NCBI RefSeq assembly: GCF_002236105.1
Contig: NZ_NIWU01000002.1
Location: 744,001 to 808,000 of the forward strand
Direction of reading: 5' to 3'
DNA from: Pseudomonas umsongensis
GTDB lineage: Bacteria > Pseudomonadota > Gammaproteobacteria > Pseudomonadales > Pseudomonadaceae
DNA: 64,000 nucleotides
Shown: positions 43,547 to 52,188 of the stretch, one piece after another
Layout of the letters: the number at the start of each line of letters is the position of its first letter
Position numbering within the stretch: the stretch's first letter is position 1
Position numbers and translations under genes: made by a program
Notes under the pieces: model-generated
Database searches by the model: none
What the model was told of the DNA's origin: nothing
The model's input: only the letters and a program-made list of their open reading frames with translations

Positions 43547-44980
43547 TCAGCCCATCATGTCCTTGATCATGCGTTCCTGCTCCATCAGCTCTCGCTGGCG
43601 GGCATCGATTCGCGAGGCCAGCGGGAAATTGTTGCCGGCCTTGCGCTTGGCAAAATCGAGTTGCTGGATGGCCTGGCGATAGTCGCCCACCAGCGCGAAA
43701 TACTCGGCACGCGCCTGGTGCAGGCCGATGATGTTGCCTGACAGTCCGCGGGTTTCGGCAACCTGATACCACACGTCTGGATCGTCCGGGCGCGACTTGA
43801 GCAGGCCTTCGAGTGCTTTCTCGGCATCGGCGGCGCGGTTCTGTTTCAGCAGCAGGTCAACGCGTACCTGGTTCAGTGGATAATTGCCGGGGTATTGCGT
43901 CAGCATCCGGTCAACCCTGGACTGTGCATCCGGCAGGCGATTGTTGGTAATGTCCAAATCGACCTGGGCGAGGTTGTAGATAATCTCGTTCGGCGCCTTG
44001 GCCAGCAGCGGCTTGAGGTTTTCCCGTGCTTCGTTCAGTTGACCGCCTTTGATCTGCGCAATCGCAAGACCGTAGCGCGCCGCATCGTTTTTCGGATTTT
44101 CCTCCAGCAGGGCGCGGAAACGCTTGGCGCCCAGGCCTGGGGTTTCTTCGTAGATCAACTGAACCCGCGTACGAATCAACTGATAACGCAGGGTGTCTTC
44201 GATGCCGCCCTGCGGGGCCTGCTCGGCACGGTTACGGGTGTCGGCGATTCGCGATTCGGTCACCGGGTGAGTCAGCAAAAATTCCGGTGGCTTGGCGTCG
44301 AAGCGGTATTGGCGCCCCAGGCGTTCGAACATGGTTGGCATGGAGCGGGGGTCGTAGCCGGCCTTTTCCAGGTTGAGGATGCCGATGCGGTCGGCTTCCT
44401 GTTCGTTCTGGCGAGAGAATCGCCGCTGTTCCTGGATGGCCGCCGCCTGCGTGCCTGCAATCGCCGCAATACCGGCATCGCCGGCGCCGGCCGCGGCAAT
44501 CACGATGCCGGCCAGCAACGCGGCCATCATCGGTACCTGCATGCGCTGCTGGGCCTCGACACCGCGGGCAAAGTGGCGCTGCGACAAGTGAGCCAATTCG
44601 TGAGCCAGTACCGAGGCATATTCGCCTTCGGTCTGCGCATTGAGGAACAGGCCGCCGTTGACCCCGACGATCCCGCCTGGGGCCGCGAACGCGTTGAGCT
44701 GTGGGCTGTTGATCAGGATGAACTCCAGGCGCCGGTCATTGACCTGGCTGGTCTCCACCAGGCGGTAGACGCTGGATTCAACGTAATCCTTGAGCTGCGG
44801 GTCGTTGAGCTGTGCTACCTGGCTGCGCAACAGGGCAAGCCAGGCGCGGCCCAACTGATACTCCTGTTGCGGCGAGACGATGGCAGAACTGGCGTCACCG
44901 AGTGACGGCAGGTCGTCGGCGAAGCCCGGTGAGGCGAGCAGGCAAGCGAGCGTCAGCAGGGTGGGGCGCAAAAAAGTCAT
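43547..44980 (-). CDS. bepA: BepA-type M48 metalloprotease/chaperone
   Basis: A 477-residue periplasmic precursor with a signal peptide (about residues 1-21), an M48 peptidase domain with the zinc motif HELAH (H127-H131) and a third ligand in NEQEADRIG, and C-terminal TPR repeats (about 305-470). BepA-type proteins help assemble or remove the LPS export and outer-membrane machinery. The start MTFLRPTLL was chosen because the signal peptide begins there. It is divergent from the tusA-like gene. Confidence 0.88.
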   Translation of the reverse strand: MTFLRPTLLTLACLLASPGFADDLPSLGDASSAIVSPQQEYQLGRAWLALLRSQVAQLNDPQLKDYVESSVYRLVETSQVNDRRLEFILINSPQLNAFAAPGGIVGVNGGLFLNAQTEGEYASVLAHELAHLSQRHFARGVEAQQRMQVPMMAALLAGIVIAAAGAGDAGIAAIAGTQAAAIQEQRRFSRQNEQEADRIGILNLEKAGYDPRSMPTMFERLGRQYRFDAKPPEFLLTHPVTESRIADTRNRAEQAPQGGIEDTLRYQLIRTRVQLIYEETPGLGAKRFRALLEENPKNDAARYGLAIAQIKGGQLNEARENLKPLLAKAPNEIIYNLAQVDLDITNNRLPDAQSRVDRMLTQYPGNYPLNQVRVDLLLKQNRAADAEKALEGLLKSRPDDPDVWYQVAETRGLSGNIIGLHQARAEYFALVGDYRQAIQQLDFAKRKAGNNFPLASRIDARQRELMEQERMIKDMMG

Positions 44981-45078
44981 GCACAAGGCCTTAGTCGACA
45001 AAGAGCTTACTGTAGCCGGACACCAGCCTTGCGACCAGATATTCTAGGCAGCTCAACCACCTGAACCGGAGTGATGCA

Positions 45079-45318
45079 ATGATCGACGCTGTAGCCCATG
45101 ACGTTGAACTCGACGCCAGTGGCCTCAATTGCCCGCTGCCGTTGCTCAAGGCCAAGATGGAGCTCAACCGGATGGCCAGTGGCGCGGTGCTCAAGGTCAT
45201 TGCCACCGATGCAGGCTCGCAGCGTGATTTCCGCACCTTTGCCCGATTGGCAGGTCATACGCTGCTTCGTGAAGAAGATGAAGCGGGCATTTACCGTTAC
45301 TGGTTGAAAAAAGCCTGA
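45079..45318 (+). CDS. TusA-family sulfur-carrier protein
   Basis: A 79-residue protein with the family motif CPLP (C18), the cysteine that carries persulfide sulfur. In P. aeruginosa the positional equivalent (PA1006) is linked to molybdenum cofactor and nitrate respiration rather than to tRNA thiolation; that role is likely by position. It is followed 31 bases later by perM. Confidence 0.88.
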   Translation: MIDAVAHDVELDASGLNCPLPLLKAKMELNRMASGAVLKVIATDAGSQRDFRTFARLAGHTLLREEDEAGIYRYWLKKA

Positions 45319-45349
45319 AACCTGCTGCGTTCGATCTTAAGGATTATTG

Positions 45350-46420
45350 ATGTTCAAAGTGTTGCGCGACTGGATTCAGCGCTATTTCTCAGACGAAGAA
45401 GCCGTGGTTCTGGCAGTCCTGTTGTTCCTGGCATTTACCGCCGTGCTGACCCTGGGCGGCATGCTGGCGCCAGTGCTGGCGGGGATGGTGCTGGCTTACC
45501 TGATGCAGGGCCTGGTGGTGAGCCTGGAACGAGTGCGCGTGCCGGGCGGGGTCGCGGTGGGGCTGGTCTTCGCCCTGTTCATGGGATTGCTGCTGGTGTT
45601 CCTCGTGGTCGTGGTGCCGTTGCTCTGGCATCAACTGATCACGTTGTTCAACGAATTGCCCGGCATGCTCGCCAAGTGGCAAACCCTGTTGCTGCTACTA
45701 CCTGAGCGCTATCCGCATCTGGTGTCCGATGAGCAGGTGCTACGGGCCATTGAAGCGGCGCGGGGCGAGATCGGCAAGTTTGGCCAATGGGCGCTGACGT
45801 TTTCGCTGTCGAGCCTGCCGTTGCTGGTCAACATCATGATCTACCTGGTGCTGGTGCCGATCCTGGTGTTCTTCTTTCTCAAGGACCGGCAAATGATCGG
45901 CCAGTGGGTGCGCGGCTACCTGCCCCGTGAGCGCGCGCTGATCACCCGCGTCGGCCGCGAGATGAACCGGCAGATCGCCAACTACATTCGTGGCAAGGTC
46001 ATCGAGATTTTCATTTGCGGCGGGGTGACCTACATCGCCTTTGTCGTCCTCGAACTCAACTACGCGGCCCTGCTGGCCTTGTTGGTGGGCATCTCGGTGG
46101 TCGTGCCCTACGTCGGGGCGGTGGTGGTGACCGTGCCGGTGTTCCTGATTGCGCTGTTCCAGTGGGGCTGGAGCGATCAGTTCATCTATTTGATGGCGGT
46201 CTACGGGATTATCCAGACGCTGGACGGCAACGTGCTGGTGCCACTGTTGTTCTCGGAAGCGGTAAACCTGCATCCAGTGGCGATCATCTGCGCGGTGTTG
46301 TTGTTTGGCGGGCTGTGGGGGTTCTGGGGCGTGTTCTTCGCGATTCCCCTGGCGACGCTGTTCAAGGCCGTATTGGATGCGTGGCCGCGCAAGGAGCCGA
46401 TCGTGGCGCCGCTGCTTTAA
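45350..46420 (+). CDS. perM: PerM-type AI-2E family transporter
   Basis: A 356-residue inner-membrane protein with about seven to eight segments. The conserved VLVPILVFFFLKDR and NVLVPLLFSEAVNLHPVAI segments identify the AI-2E/PerM family. The start at ATG 45350 is preferred over an overlapping TTG one codon earlier. The substrate is not known. Its position between tusA-like and bcp is conserved in Pseudomonas. Confidence 0.85.
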   Translation: MFKVLRDWIQRYFSDEEAVVLAVLLFLAFTAVLTLGGMLAPVLAGMVLAYLMQGLVVSLERVRVPGGVAVGLVFALFMGLLLVFLVVVVPLLWHQLITLFNELPGMLAKWQTLLLLLPERYPHLVSDEQVLRAIEAARGEIGKFGQWALTFSLSSLPLLVNIMIYLVLVPILVFFFLKDRQMIGQWVRGYLPRERALITRVGREMNRQIANYIRGKVIEIFICGGVTYIAFVVLELNYAALLALLVGISVVVPYVGAVVVTVPVFLIALFQWGWSDQFIYLMAVYGIIQTLDGNVLVPLLFSEAVNLHPVAIICAVLLFGGLWGFWGVFFAIPLATLFKAVLDAWPRKEPIVAPLL

Positions 46421-46453
46421 CGATCATCCCCGATCATTTCGGCTGATGGGCTC

Positions 46454-46516
46454 TTCCCGAGCAGGCTCGGTCCCACAGTTGATCCGCTTAACTGTGGGAG
46501 CGAGCCTGCTCGCGAA
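46454..46516. repeat. REP doublet
   Basis: TTCCCGAGCAGGCTCGGTCC and AACTGTGGGAGCGAGCCTGC arms, between the convergent perM and bcp genes. The left arm has two changes from the consensus. Confidence 0.85.
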
Positions 46517-46541
46517 AGCGTCAAGACAGGCATCGAAGAAA

Positions 46542-47015
46542 TCAGGCCTTGTTCAATGCCTGCGCCGCCGCGAGAACCGCATCCACATGCCCCGGTACCT
46601 TCACGCCACGCCATTCCTGGCGCAACACACCATCTTTGTCGATCAGGAACGTGCTGCGATCCACGCCCATGTATTCCTTGCCATAAAGCTTTTTCAGCTT
46701 GATCACATCAAACAGCTGGCACAGCGCTTCTTCCTTGTCGCTGATCAGTTCGAAAGTGAATGCCTGCTTGGCCTTGAAGTTCTCGTGGGACTTGAGGCTA
46801 TCGCGGGACACGCCGAACACCTCGGTGTTGGCGGCCTTGAAGGCGTCCAGTTGGTCGCGAAAGCCCTGGCCTTGGGTGGTGCAGCCCGGCGTGCTGTCCT
46901 TGGGGTAGAAGTAGATCACTACCTGCTTGCCCTTTAGATCTGCGAGACGCACGGTTTGCCCGCTGGTGGCGGGTGCTTCGAAATCGGCAACCGGTTGGTC
47001 GAGTGCAACGGCCAT
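46542..47015 (-). CDS. bcp: Bcp-type thioredoxin-dependent peroxiredoxin
   Basis: A 157-residue cytoplasmic peroxidase with the active-site motif STPGCTTQ (peroxidatic Cys, about residue 45). E. coli Bcp has a resolving cysteine five residues later (PGCTxQxCG); here that position is glycine (PGCTTQGQGF), so another thiol, possibly the cysteine in LCQLF, or a partner would be needed. It lies nine bases after gcvR on the same strand. Confidence 0.9.
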   Translation of the reverse strand: MAVALDQPVADFEAPATSGQTVRLADLKGKQVVIYFYPKDSTPGCTTQGQGFRDQLDAFKAANTEVFGVSRDSLKSHENFKAKQAFTFELISDKEEALCQLFDVIKLKKLYGKEYMGVDRSTFLIDKDGVLRQEWRGVKVPGHVDAVLAAAQALNKA

Positions 47016-47024
47016 GATGTTTCC

Positions 47025-47585
47025 TTACATTGGGTTCTGTGGGCGCCACGGTTCGATCAGGGCATCGAGGTTCAGCGCGTCGGCAAAGTCCAGGAACTGG
47101 TCGCGCAACCAGCTGATTTGCACGCCGGCCGGCAAGGTCACGGTAAACGTGGCATTGAGCATGGTGCCGCCGGTCTGGGGTGCCTGGTAGGTGTCACAGG
47201 TCAGGTTTTCCAGTTCGACGTTGTGGTCCATGAAGAACTGGCACAGCTCGTTGATGATGTCCGAGCGGTAGGCAGAGCTGACATACGCCACGTAGGGCAG
47301 GGCCTGGGGACGGTTCTCCAGGGCAGCGCTGCGCACCACGTTGACGGTAAAGGCGTGCCGTTTTGCCAAGGTCGGCAGGCTGCCCTCCAGGCGAGCCAGG
47401 GCGTCCCAGGTGCCGGAGATTTCGAGGACCAGCGCACTGCACTCGCCATGACGCGTCAGGCGGGAGGTGACCACGGCGCAGCGATTTTCATGGCTGGCGC
47501 GGCACAGGACGTTAGTCAGCTCCATGGGGTTGGCGCCGAGGGCACTGATGACAAGGAATTGTTCGCGAACTGTGGGGGTGGACAT
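47025..47585 (-). CDS. gcvR: GcvR-type ACT-domain regulator
   Basis: A 186-residue protein of two ACT domains (about residues 8-85 and 95-175). In E. coli, GcvR binds glycine and inhibits the activator GcvA of the glycine cleavage genes. Here it sits between dapA and bcp, the conserved Pseudomonas order. Whether it acts on a GcvA homologue is not visible. Confidence 0.85.
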   Translation of the reverse strand: MSTPTVREQFLVISALGANPMELTNVLCRASHENRCAVVTSRLTRHGECSALVLEISGTWDALARLEGSLPTLAKRHAFTVNVVRSAALENRPQALPYVAYVSSAYRSDIINELCQFFMDHNVELENLTCDTYQAPQTGGTMLNATFTVTLPAGVQISWLRDQFLDFADALNLDALIEPWRPQNPM

Positions 47586-47915
47586 GCAGCATTCCTAAAG
47601 CGATGAGCGGTCGGTACTTCTATCGGCTGGTTTTGCCGGGAGCGAGCCTGCGCATGCGAATCATCAAAGCCCCGGGCACAAGGTCACAACGTGGCTCCAG
47701 AGTGGCGGGAGCGGGGGTGGCAACGCTGGATCGGGGGCTTGAGATGTCGAAAATGGAGGCGCGAACCCGAAATACGAGCTTAGCAGTATCGATCAAAGTC
47801 TGAAGGGTAGCGAAAAGCAGCGCCAAGGGGAATGGCGGCAGCGCAGTACTTCGCTTGTGCAAGCATCTTGGCGCCAGTACCATTACGGCTCTCTTTTTCC
47901 GGCAGGAGCGGTTGC
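47586..47915. other. Divergent region between gcvR and dapA
   Basis: 330 bases. A degenerate half REP (GGGAGCGAGCCTGCGCATGC) lies at about 47638-47657. Promoters of both flanking genes are expected, but none was recognised with confidence. No supported gene. Confidence 0.5.
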
Positions 47916-48794
47916 ATGATTGCGGGCAGTATGGTGGCACTGGTCACACCCATGGATGCACAAGGTCGTCTCGACTGGGACAGCTTGAGCAAACTGGTGG
48001 ACTTTCACCTGCAAAACGGCACCCACGCCATCGTGGCGGTCGGCACCACAGGTGAATCGGCCACCCTTGATGTGAGCGAACACATCGAAGTGATCCGTCG
48101 CGTAGTCAAGCAGGTCAACGGTCGCATTCCGGTCATCGCCGGCACCGGCGCCAACTCGACCCGCGAGGCGATCGAGTTGACCACCAATGCAAAGACCGCG
48201 GGCGCCGATGCCTGCCTGCTGGTCACGCCTTACTACAACAAGCCGACCCAGGAAGGCCTGTACCAGCACTTCAAGGCGATCGCCGAAGCCGTCGACATCC
48301 CGCAGATCCTCTATAACGTGCCAGGCCGCACCGCCTGCGACATGCTGGCCGAGACCGTGATTCGCCTGTCGAGCGTCAAGAACATCATCGGTATCAAGGA
48401 AGCCACCGGCGACCTGCAGCGCGCCAAGGCCATCATCGATGGCGTCGACAGCAACTTCCTGGTGCTCTCCGGTGACGATGCCACCGCGGTCGAGCTGATC
48501 CTGCTGGGCGGCAAGGGCAACATTTCGGTGACGGCCAACGTCGCCCCGCGTGACATGGCCGACATGTGCATCGCCGCGCTGAACGGCGAAGCCGAGAAGG
48601 CGCGCGCCATTCACCAAAAGCTGATGCCACTCAATAAAACCCTGTTTATCGAGTCCAATCCAATTCCCGTGAAATGGGCGCTGCATGAGATGGGCCTGAT
48701 GCCGGACGGAATCCGTCTGCCGCTCACCTGGCTCAGCGCTGAATGTCACGAACCGCTGCGGCAGGCCATGCGCCAGTCCGGCGTCCTGGTTTAA
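47916..48794 (+). CDS. dapA: 4-hydroxy-tetrahydrodipicolinate synthase
   Basis: A 292-residue TIM-barrel enzyme that condenses pyruvate with aspartate semialdehyde in lysine and peptidoglycan precursor synthesis. Schiff-base K161 lies in GIKEATGD, catalytic Y133 in YNVPGRT, and the active-site TTGES and YYNKP segments are intact. The start MIAGSMVAL after CAGGAG gives the usual length. Confidence 0.96.
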   Translation: MIAGSMVALVTPMDAQGRLDWDSLSKLVDFHLQNGTHAIVAVGTTGESATLDVSEHIEVIRRVVKQVNGRIPVIAGTGANSTREAIELTTNAKTAGADACLLVTPYYNKPTQEGLYQHFKAIAEAVDIPQILYNVPGRTACDMLAETVIRLSSVKNIIGIKEATGDLQRAKAIIDGVDSNFLVLSGDDATAVELILLGGKGNISVTANVAPRDMADMCIAALNGEAEKARAIHQKLMPLNKTLFIESNPIPVKWALHEMGLMPDGIRLPLTWLSAECHEPLRQAMRQSGVLV

Positions 48795-48811
48795 TTGAGG
48801 AAGTACAACGC

Positions 48812-49927
48812 ATGAAGCGAATGGCCGGACTTTCCGCACTTGCCCTGATCATTTCCAGCACCAGTGGCTGTGGATGGGTCTGGGGCCCGGAAGGTTATTT
48901 CCGTGACCGTGGTAGCGATTACCTGGAAGCGCAACAGACTGCACCCATGCAATTGCCGCCGGATGTCACCACCGCCAAGCGTCTGGATCCGCTGCTGCCG
49001 ATTCCGCGCAACGTCGCCGATGACACCGCCAAGGGCGAATACATCGTGCCTCGTCCGCAGCCGTTGTCGGCCGCGGCCGACGCCAGTGCCTACTCCCTGC
49101 AAAAGAGCGGCGATTCGCGCTCGATCCTGGCGCAGAACCCGCCGGCGGAAGCCTGGCCCGTGGCCGTACAGTTCTTCCAGGACAACGGTTTCCGCCTGGA
49201 CGAACAGCGCCCGCAAACCGGTGAATTCACCACGACCTGGCAGCGTTCCGACGAACTGTCGGCTGCCATGGCCAAGCGCCTGAGCGCGGCCGGTGTCGGC
49301 ACCGACAGCGAAACCCGCGTGCGGGTGCGCATCGAGCCGGGCGTACAGCGCAATACCAGTGAAATCTACGTGGTCAGCGCCGAGCGTCCTGCCGGCAGCA
49401 CTGCCGATGTCGCCTTCACCAACCGTTCGGTCAACACCGGCCTTGACGCGGCACTGGTCGACGACATGCTGGCAAGCATGAGCCGCATTTCCGAGAAGGG
49501 TGGTTCGGTCTCCATGCTGGCCTCTCGCGATTCCGACGCGCCAAGTCGCGTCAGCCTCAGCGAAGACGGCAGCGGCAACCCGGTGCTGAACGTCGGTACC
49601 GACCTGGATCGTGCCTGGTCGAGCGTCGGTCGTGCGCTGGAGCAGGGCGAGTGGCGCGTTGAAGACATCAACCGCAGCCTGGGCCTGTACTACATCAACC
49701 TCGCTGAAAAAGCCGAGAAGAAGGACGACAAGCCCGGGTTCTTCAGCGGCCTGTTCGGCAGTGCGCCGAGCAAGGAAGAAGTCGAGTCCCGTGCCGAGCG
49801 CTACCAGGTTCGCCTGAGCAAGGTGGGCGACAGCGTCCAGGTCACCGTCGAGAAAAACATCAATACCGTGGCGCCGGCTGACGTGGCGCGCAAAGTGTTG
49901 AGCGTCATTCAGGACAACCTGGGCTGA
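48812..49927 (+). CDS. bamC: BamC, outer-membrane lipoprotein of the BAM complex
   Basis: A 371-residue lipoprotein precursor with the lipidation cysteine C20 (TSGC), followed by an unstructured segment and two helix-grip domains. It is part of the beta-barrel assembly machine. The gene lies 17 bases after dapA, the conserved dapA-bamC pair. The start is set by GAGGAAG and the signal peptide. Confidence 0.92.
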   Translation: MKRMAGLSALALIISSTSGCGWVWGPEGYFRDRGSDYLEAQQTAPMQLPPDVTTAKRLDPLLPIPRNVADDTAKGEYIVPRPQPLSAAADASAYSLQKSGDSRSILAQNPPAEAWPVAVQFFQDNGFRLDEQRPQTGEFTTTWQRSDELSAAMAKRLSAAGVGTDSETRVRVRIEPGVQRNTSEIYVVSAERPAGSTADVAFTNRSVNTGLDAALVDDMLASMSRISEKGGSVSMLASRDSDAPSRVSLSEDGSGNPVLNVGTDLDRAWSSVGRALEQGEWRVEDINRSLGLYYINLAEKAEKKDDKPGFFSGLFGSAPSKEEVESRAERYQVRLSKVGDSVQVTVEKNINTVAPADVARKVLSVIQDNLG

Positions 49928-49931
49928 TCAC

Positions 49932-50690
49932 ATGCGTTTTGCCGTTCTCGGCAGCGGTAGCCAAGGGAATGGCACGCTGATAGCCAGCGCTGATACGTAT
50001 GTGCTGGTGGATTGTGGTTTCTCCCTGCGGGAAACCGAAAAACGCTTGCTGCGCCTGGGTGTAGATCCTGCGCAGCTAAGCGCGATACTCGTGACCCACG
50101 AACATGCCGACCACGTGCATGGCGTGGGTTTGCTGTCTCGGCGTTACAATCTGCCTGTCTACCTCAGTCGCGGGACCCTGCGCGGGATGCGCAAGCCGGT
50201 CGAGCCCGCGGGCTTGCTGGCCGGGGGCGAACAACTGCAGATCGGCGACTTGAGCATCGAGGTCATTGCCGTGGCCCACGATGCGCAGGAGCCGACACAA
50301 TACGTTTTCAGTGACGGTGAGCGGCGCTTCGGCCTGCTGACCGACCTGGGCTCGTATTGCGACAAGGTGCTATACGGCTATCGCGACCTCGATGCATTGA
50401 TGATCGAGGCCAACCATTGCCGGGACATGCTGGCTCGCGGTCATTATCCGTACTTTCTCAAGCAGCGGGTGGGCGGTGAGCTGGGACATTTGAACAACCA
50501 TCAGGCGGCATTCCTGGTGTCCGAGTTGGGCTGGAAAGACCTGCAACACCTGGTCCTGGCCCATCTGAGCAGCAAGAACAACCTGCCGCGGCTGGCCCGG
50601 CAATGTTTTGTCGACACCCTCGGGTGCGACCCGGACTGGCTGCAACTGGCCGATCAAGATTCAGGGCTCGACTGGCGACACATCGCCTAG
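49932..50690 (+). CDS. MBL-fold metallo-hydrolase
   Basis: A 252-residue protein with the metal motif THEHADH (HxHxDH, about residues 56-62), GSGSQGN near the N-terminus and a later histidine in VAHDAQEPTQ. It resembles the YycJ/WalJ-type 5'-exonuclease group. It is tightly linked to bamC (4 bases) and followed by purC. Its cellular substrate is unknown. Confidence 0.87.
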   Translation: MRFAVLGSGSQGNGTLIASADTYVLVDCGFSLRETEKRLLRLGVDPAQLSAILVTHEHADHVHGVGLLSRRYNLPVYLSRGTLRGMRKPVEPAGLLAGGEQLQIGDLSIEVIAVAHDAQEPTQYVFSDGERRFGLLTDLGSYCDKVLYGYRDLDALMIEANHCRDMLARGHYPYFLKQRVGGELGHLNNHQAAFLVSELGWKDLQHLVLAHLSSKNNLPRLARQCFVDTLGCDPDWLQLADQDSGLDWRHIA

Positions 50691-50718
50691 CCCACCTACT
50701 TAGCAAGCGGAGCCCATC

Positions 50719-51432
50719 ATGGAAAAACGTGAAGAACTGTACCGCGGCAAAGCCAAATCGGTTTACAAGACCGACGACGCTAACCGCTTGATCCTGCTGT
50801 TTCGCAACGACACTTCGGCGTTCGACGGCAAGCGCATCGAACAGCTCGACCGCAAAGGCATGGTGAACAACAAGTTCAATGCCTTCATCATGCAGAAACT
50901 CGAAGCCGCCGGCGTGCCGACTCAATTCGACAAGCTGCTGGGCGACAACGAATGCCTGGTGAAGAAACTCGACATGATCCCGGTTGAGTGCGTCGTGCGT
51001 AACTACGCCGCCGGCAGCCTGGTCAAGCGCCTGGGTGTTGAAGAAGGCATGAAGCTCAACCCGTACACCTTCGAACTGTTCCTGAAGGACGACGCCAAGG
51101 GCGACCCGTTCATCAACGAATCCCACGTCGTGGCGTTCGGTTGGGGCACTGCCGAGCAACTGGCGCGCATGAAGGAGCTGTCGCTCAAGGTCAACGAAGT
51201 GCTGACCAAACTGTTTGACGACGCCGGCCTGCTGTTGGTCGACTTTAAACTGGAATTCGGCGTGTTCCACGACGGCTCCATCGTCCTGGGCGACGAATTC
51301 AGCCCGGACGGCTGCCGCCTGTGGGATAAGGCCACCATGAAGAAGATGGACAAGGACCGCTTCCGCCAGGGCCTCGGTGACGTCATCGAAGCCTACGAAG
51401 AAGTCGCCAACCGTCTGGGCGTACCGCTTTAA
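50719..51432 (+). CDS. purC: SAICAR synthetase
   Basis: A 237-residue enzyme that joins aspartate to CAIR in purine synthesis. The signatures [15 protein letters not shown] ([11 protein letters not shown]) and [10 protein letters not shown] are intact, and the nucleotide-binding YRGKAKSVY lies at the N-terminus. The start ATG 50719 follows AGCGGAG. It ends the bamC-MBL-purC group. Confidence 0.95.
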   Translation: MEKREELYRGKAKSVYKTDDANRLILLFRNDTSAFDGKRIEQLDRKGMVNNKFNAFIMQKLEAAGVPTQFDKLLGDNECLVKKLDMIPVECVVRNYAAGSLVKRLGVEEGMKLNPYTFELFLKDDAKGDPFINESHVVAFGWGTAEQLARMKELSLKVNEVLTKLFDDAGLLLVDFKLEFGVFHDGSIVLGDEFSPDGCRLWDKATMKKMDKDRFRQGLGDVIEAYEEVANRLGVPL

Positions 51433-51477
51433 TCGACGCAAGCATCTGATAGCACAGAAAAAATTACGAAAGAGGGT

Positions 51478-51505
51478 TTGCTTTCGGCAAAAGTGTTGTT
51501 ATGAT
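51478..51505 (+). promoter_or_regulatory. Promoter of tRNA-Ser
   Basis: TTGCTT (51478-51483), 16 bases, TATGAT (51500-51505), ten bases before the mature 5' end of the tRNA; a GC-rich stretch (GCGCGCC) follows, as in stringently controlled stable RNA promoters. Confidence 0.7.
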
Positions 51506-51515
51506 GCGCGCCGTT

Positions 51516-51605
51516 GGAGAGATGCCAGAGTGGCCGAATGGGACGGATTCGAAATCCGTTGTACCTTCACCGGTACCTAGGGTTCGAATCCCTATCTCTC
51601 CGCCA
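51516..51605 (+). tRNA. tRNA-Ser (anticodon CGA)
   Basis: A 90-nt cloverleaf with a GGAGAGA/TCTCTCC acceptor stem, anticodon loop TTCGAAA, a long variable arm typical of serine tRNA, T loop GGTTCGAATCC and encoded CCA at the end. It reads UCG codons. Confidence 0.97.
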
Positions 51606-51613
51606 TTACTTAG

Positions 51614-51650
51614 AAAAAGCCCCGTAGCTGAAAAGCTGCGGGGCTTTTTT
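51614..51650 (+). terminator. Terminator after tRNA-Ser
   Basis: AAAAAGCCCCGTAGCT-GAAA-AGCTGCGGGGCTTTTTT, one G-T pair, with a T run extended by GTTTTTG. Confidence 0.93.
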
Positions 51651-51741
51651 GTTTTTGTTGTCTCGTCCTGAATTGGGTTCACAGCCTGCCTTCCTATCAG
51701 GAAGCTGCTCAGCAGAGCAGCTCCGTTCTAACCGGCCCGCC

Positions 51742-51948
51742 TTACGGTTGCGCGTAGCCCAGTTCCTTTTTGATCAGGTCATATACGTCCTTGTGTGTGG
51801 AATTGTGCAGGGATTTTTCTTTGCAGGCCGATGCCAGGAAATTTCTCACTTCGTCCTTGGCGTGAGGATAAAGACCGACGACGTAATCGGCTTCATGCGT
51901 TTCGGTGCAGTTGAAGTACCTGTCGTCTTTCGCTTTGTCTCTAGCCAT
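51742..51948 (-). CDS. Small conserved-looking protein of unknown function
   Basis: A 68-residue soluble, charged protein starting MARDKAKDDRYFNCTET, with a clear AAAGGAG ribosome site. No domain was recognised. A longer in-frame extension upstream has no ribosome site. It lies between tRNA-Ser and a LysR gene, divergent from the latter. Confidence 0.65.
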   Translation of the reverse strand: MARDKAKDDRYFNCTETHEADYVVGLYPHAKDEVRNFLASACKEKSLHNSTHKDVYDLIKKELGYAQP

Positions 51949-52188
51949 TGAAATGCTCCTTTTGTGTTTGAAGGTTGTCGTCCGGACCGTTTTTGCCCGA
52001 AGCCTCCTGAGCTTAGGGGGATGTAGCTGTCCCGCCAGAGGCACGACGAAATCAGGAAGGGGCTGTAGGACCCGGCGCGTGAGCCTGTTGGCATTAAACG
52101 CAAATCGCTTGAGGCATTCGTTCAGTCGCGTAGACACCGCTTGTTACACCTCCCTAAACTGTCGATTGTTTTTGAGCGGGGTCAATGG

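Noticed and set aside
51516..51741. Integration site of a mobile island at tRNA-Ser
   Set aside because: No integrase gene and no second copy of the tRNA 3' end was seen in the window.
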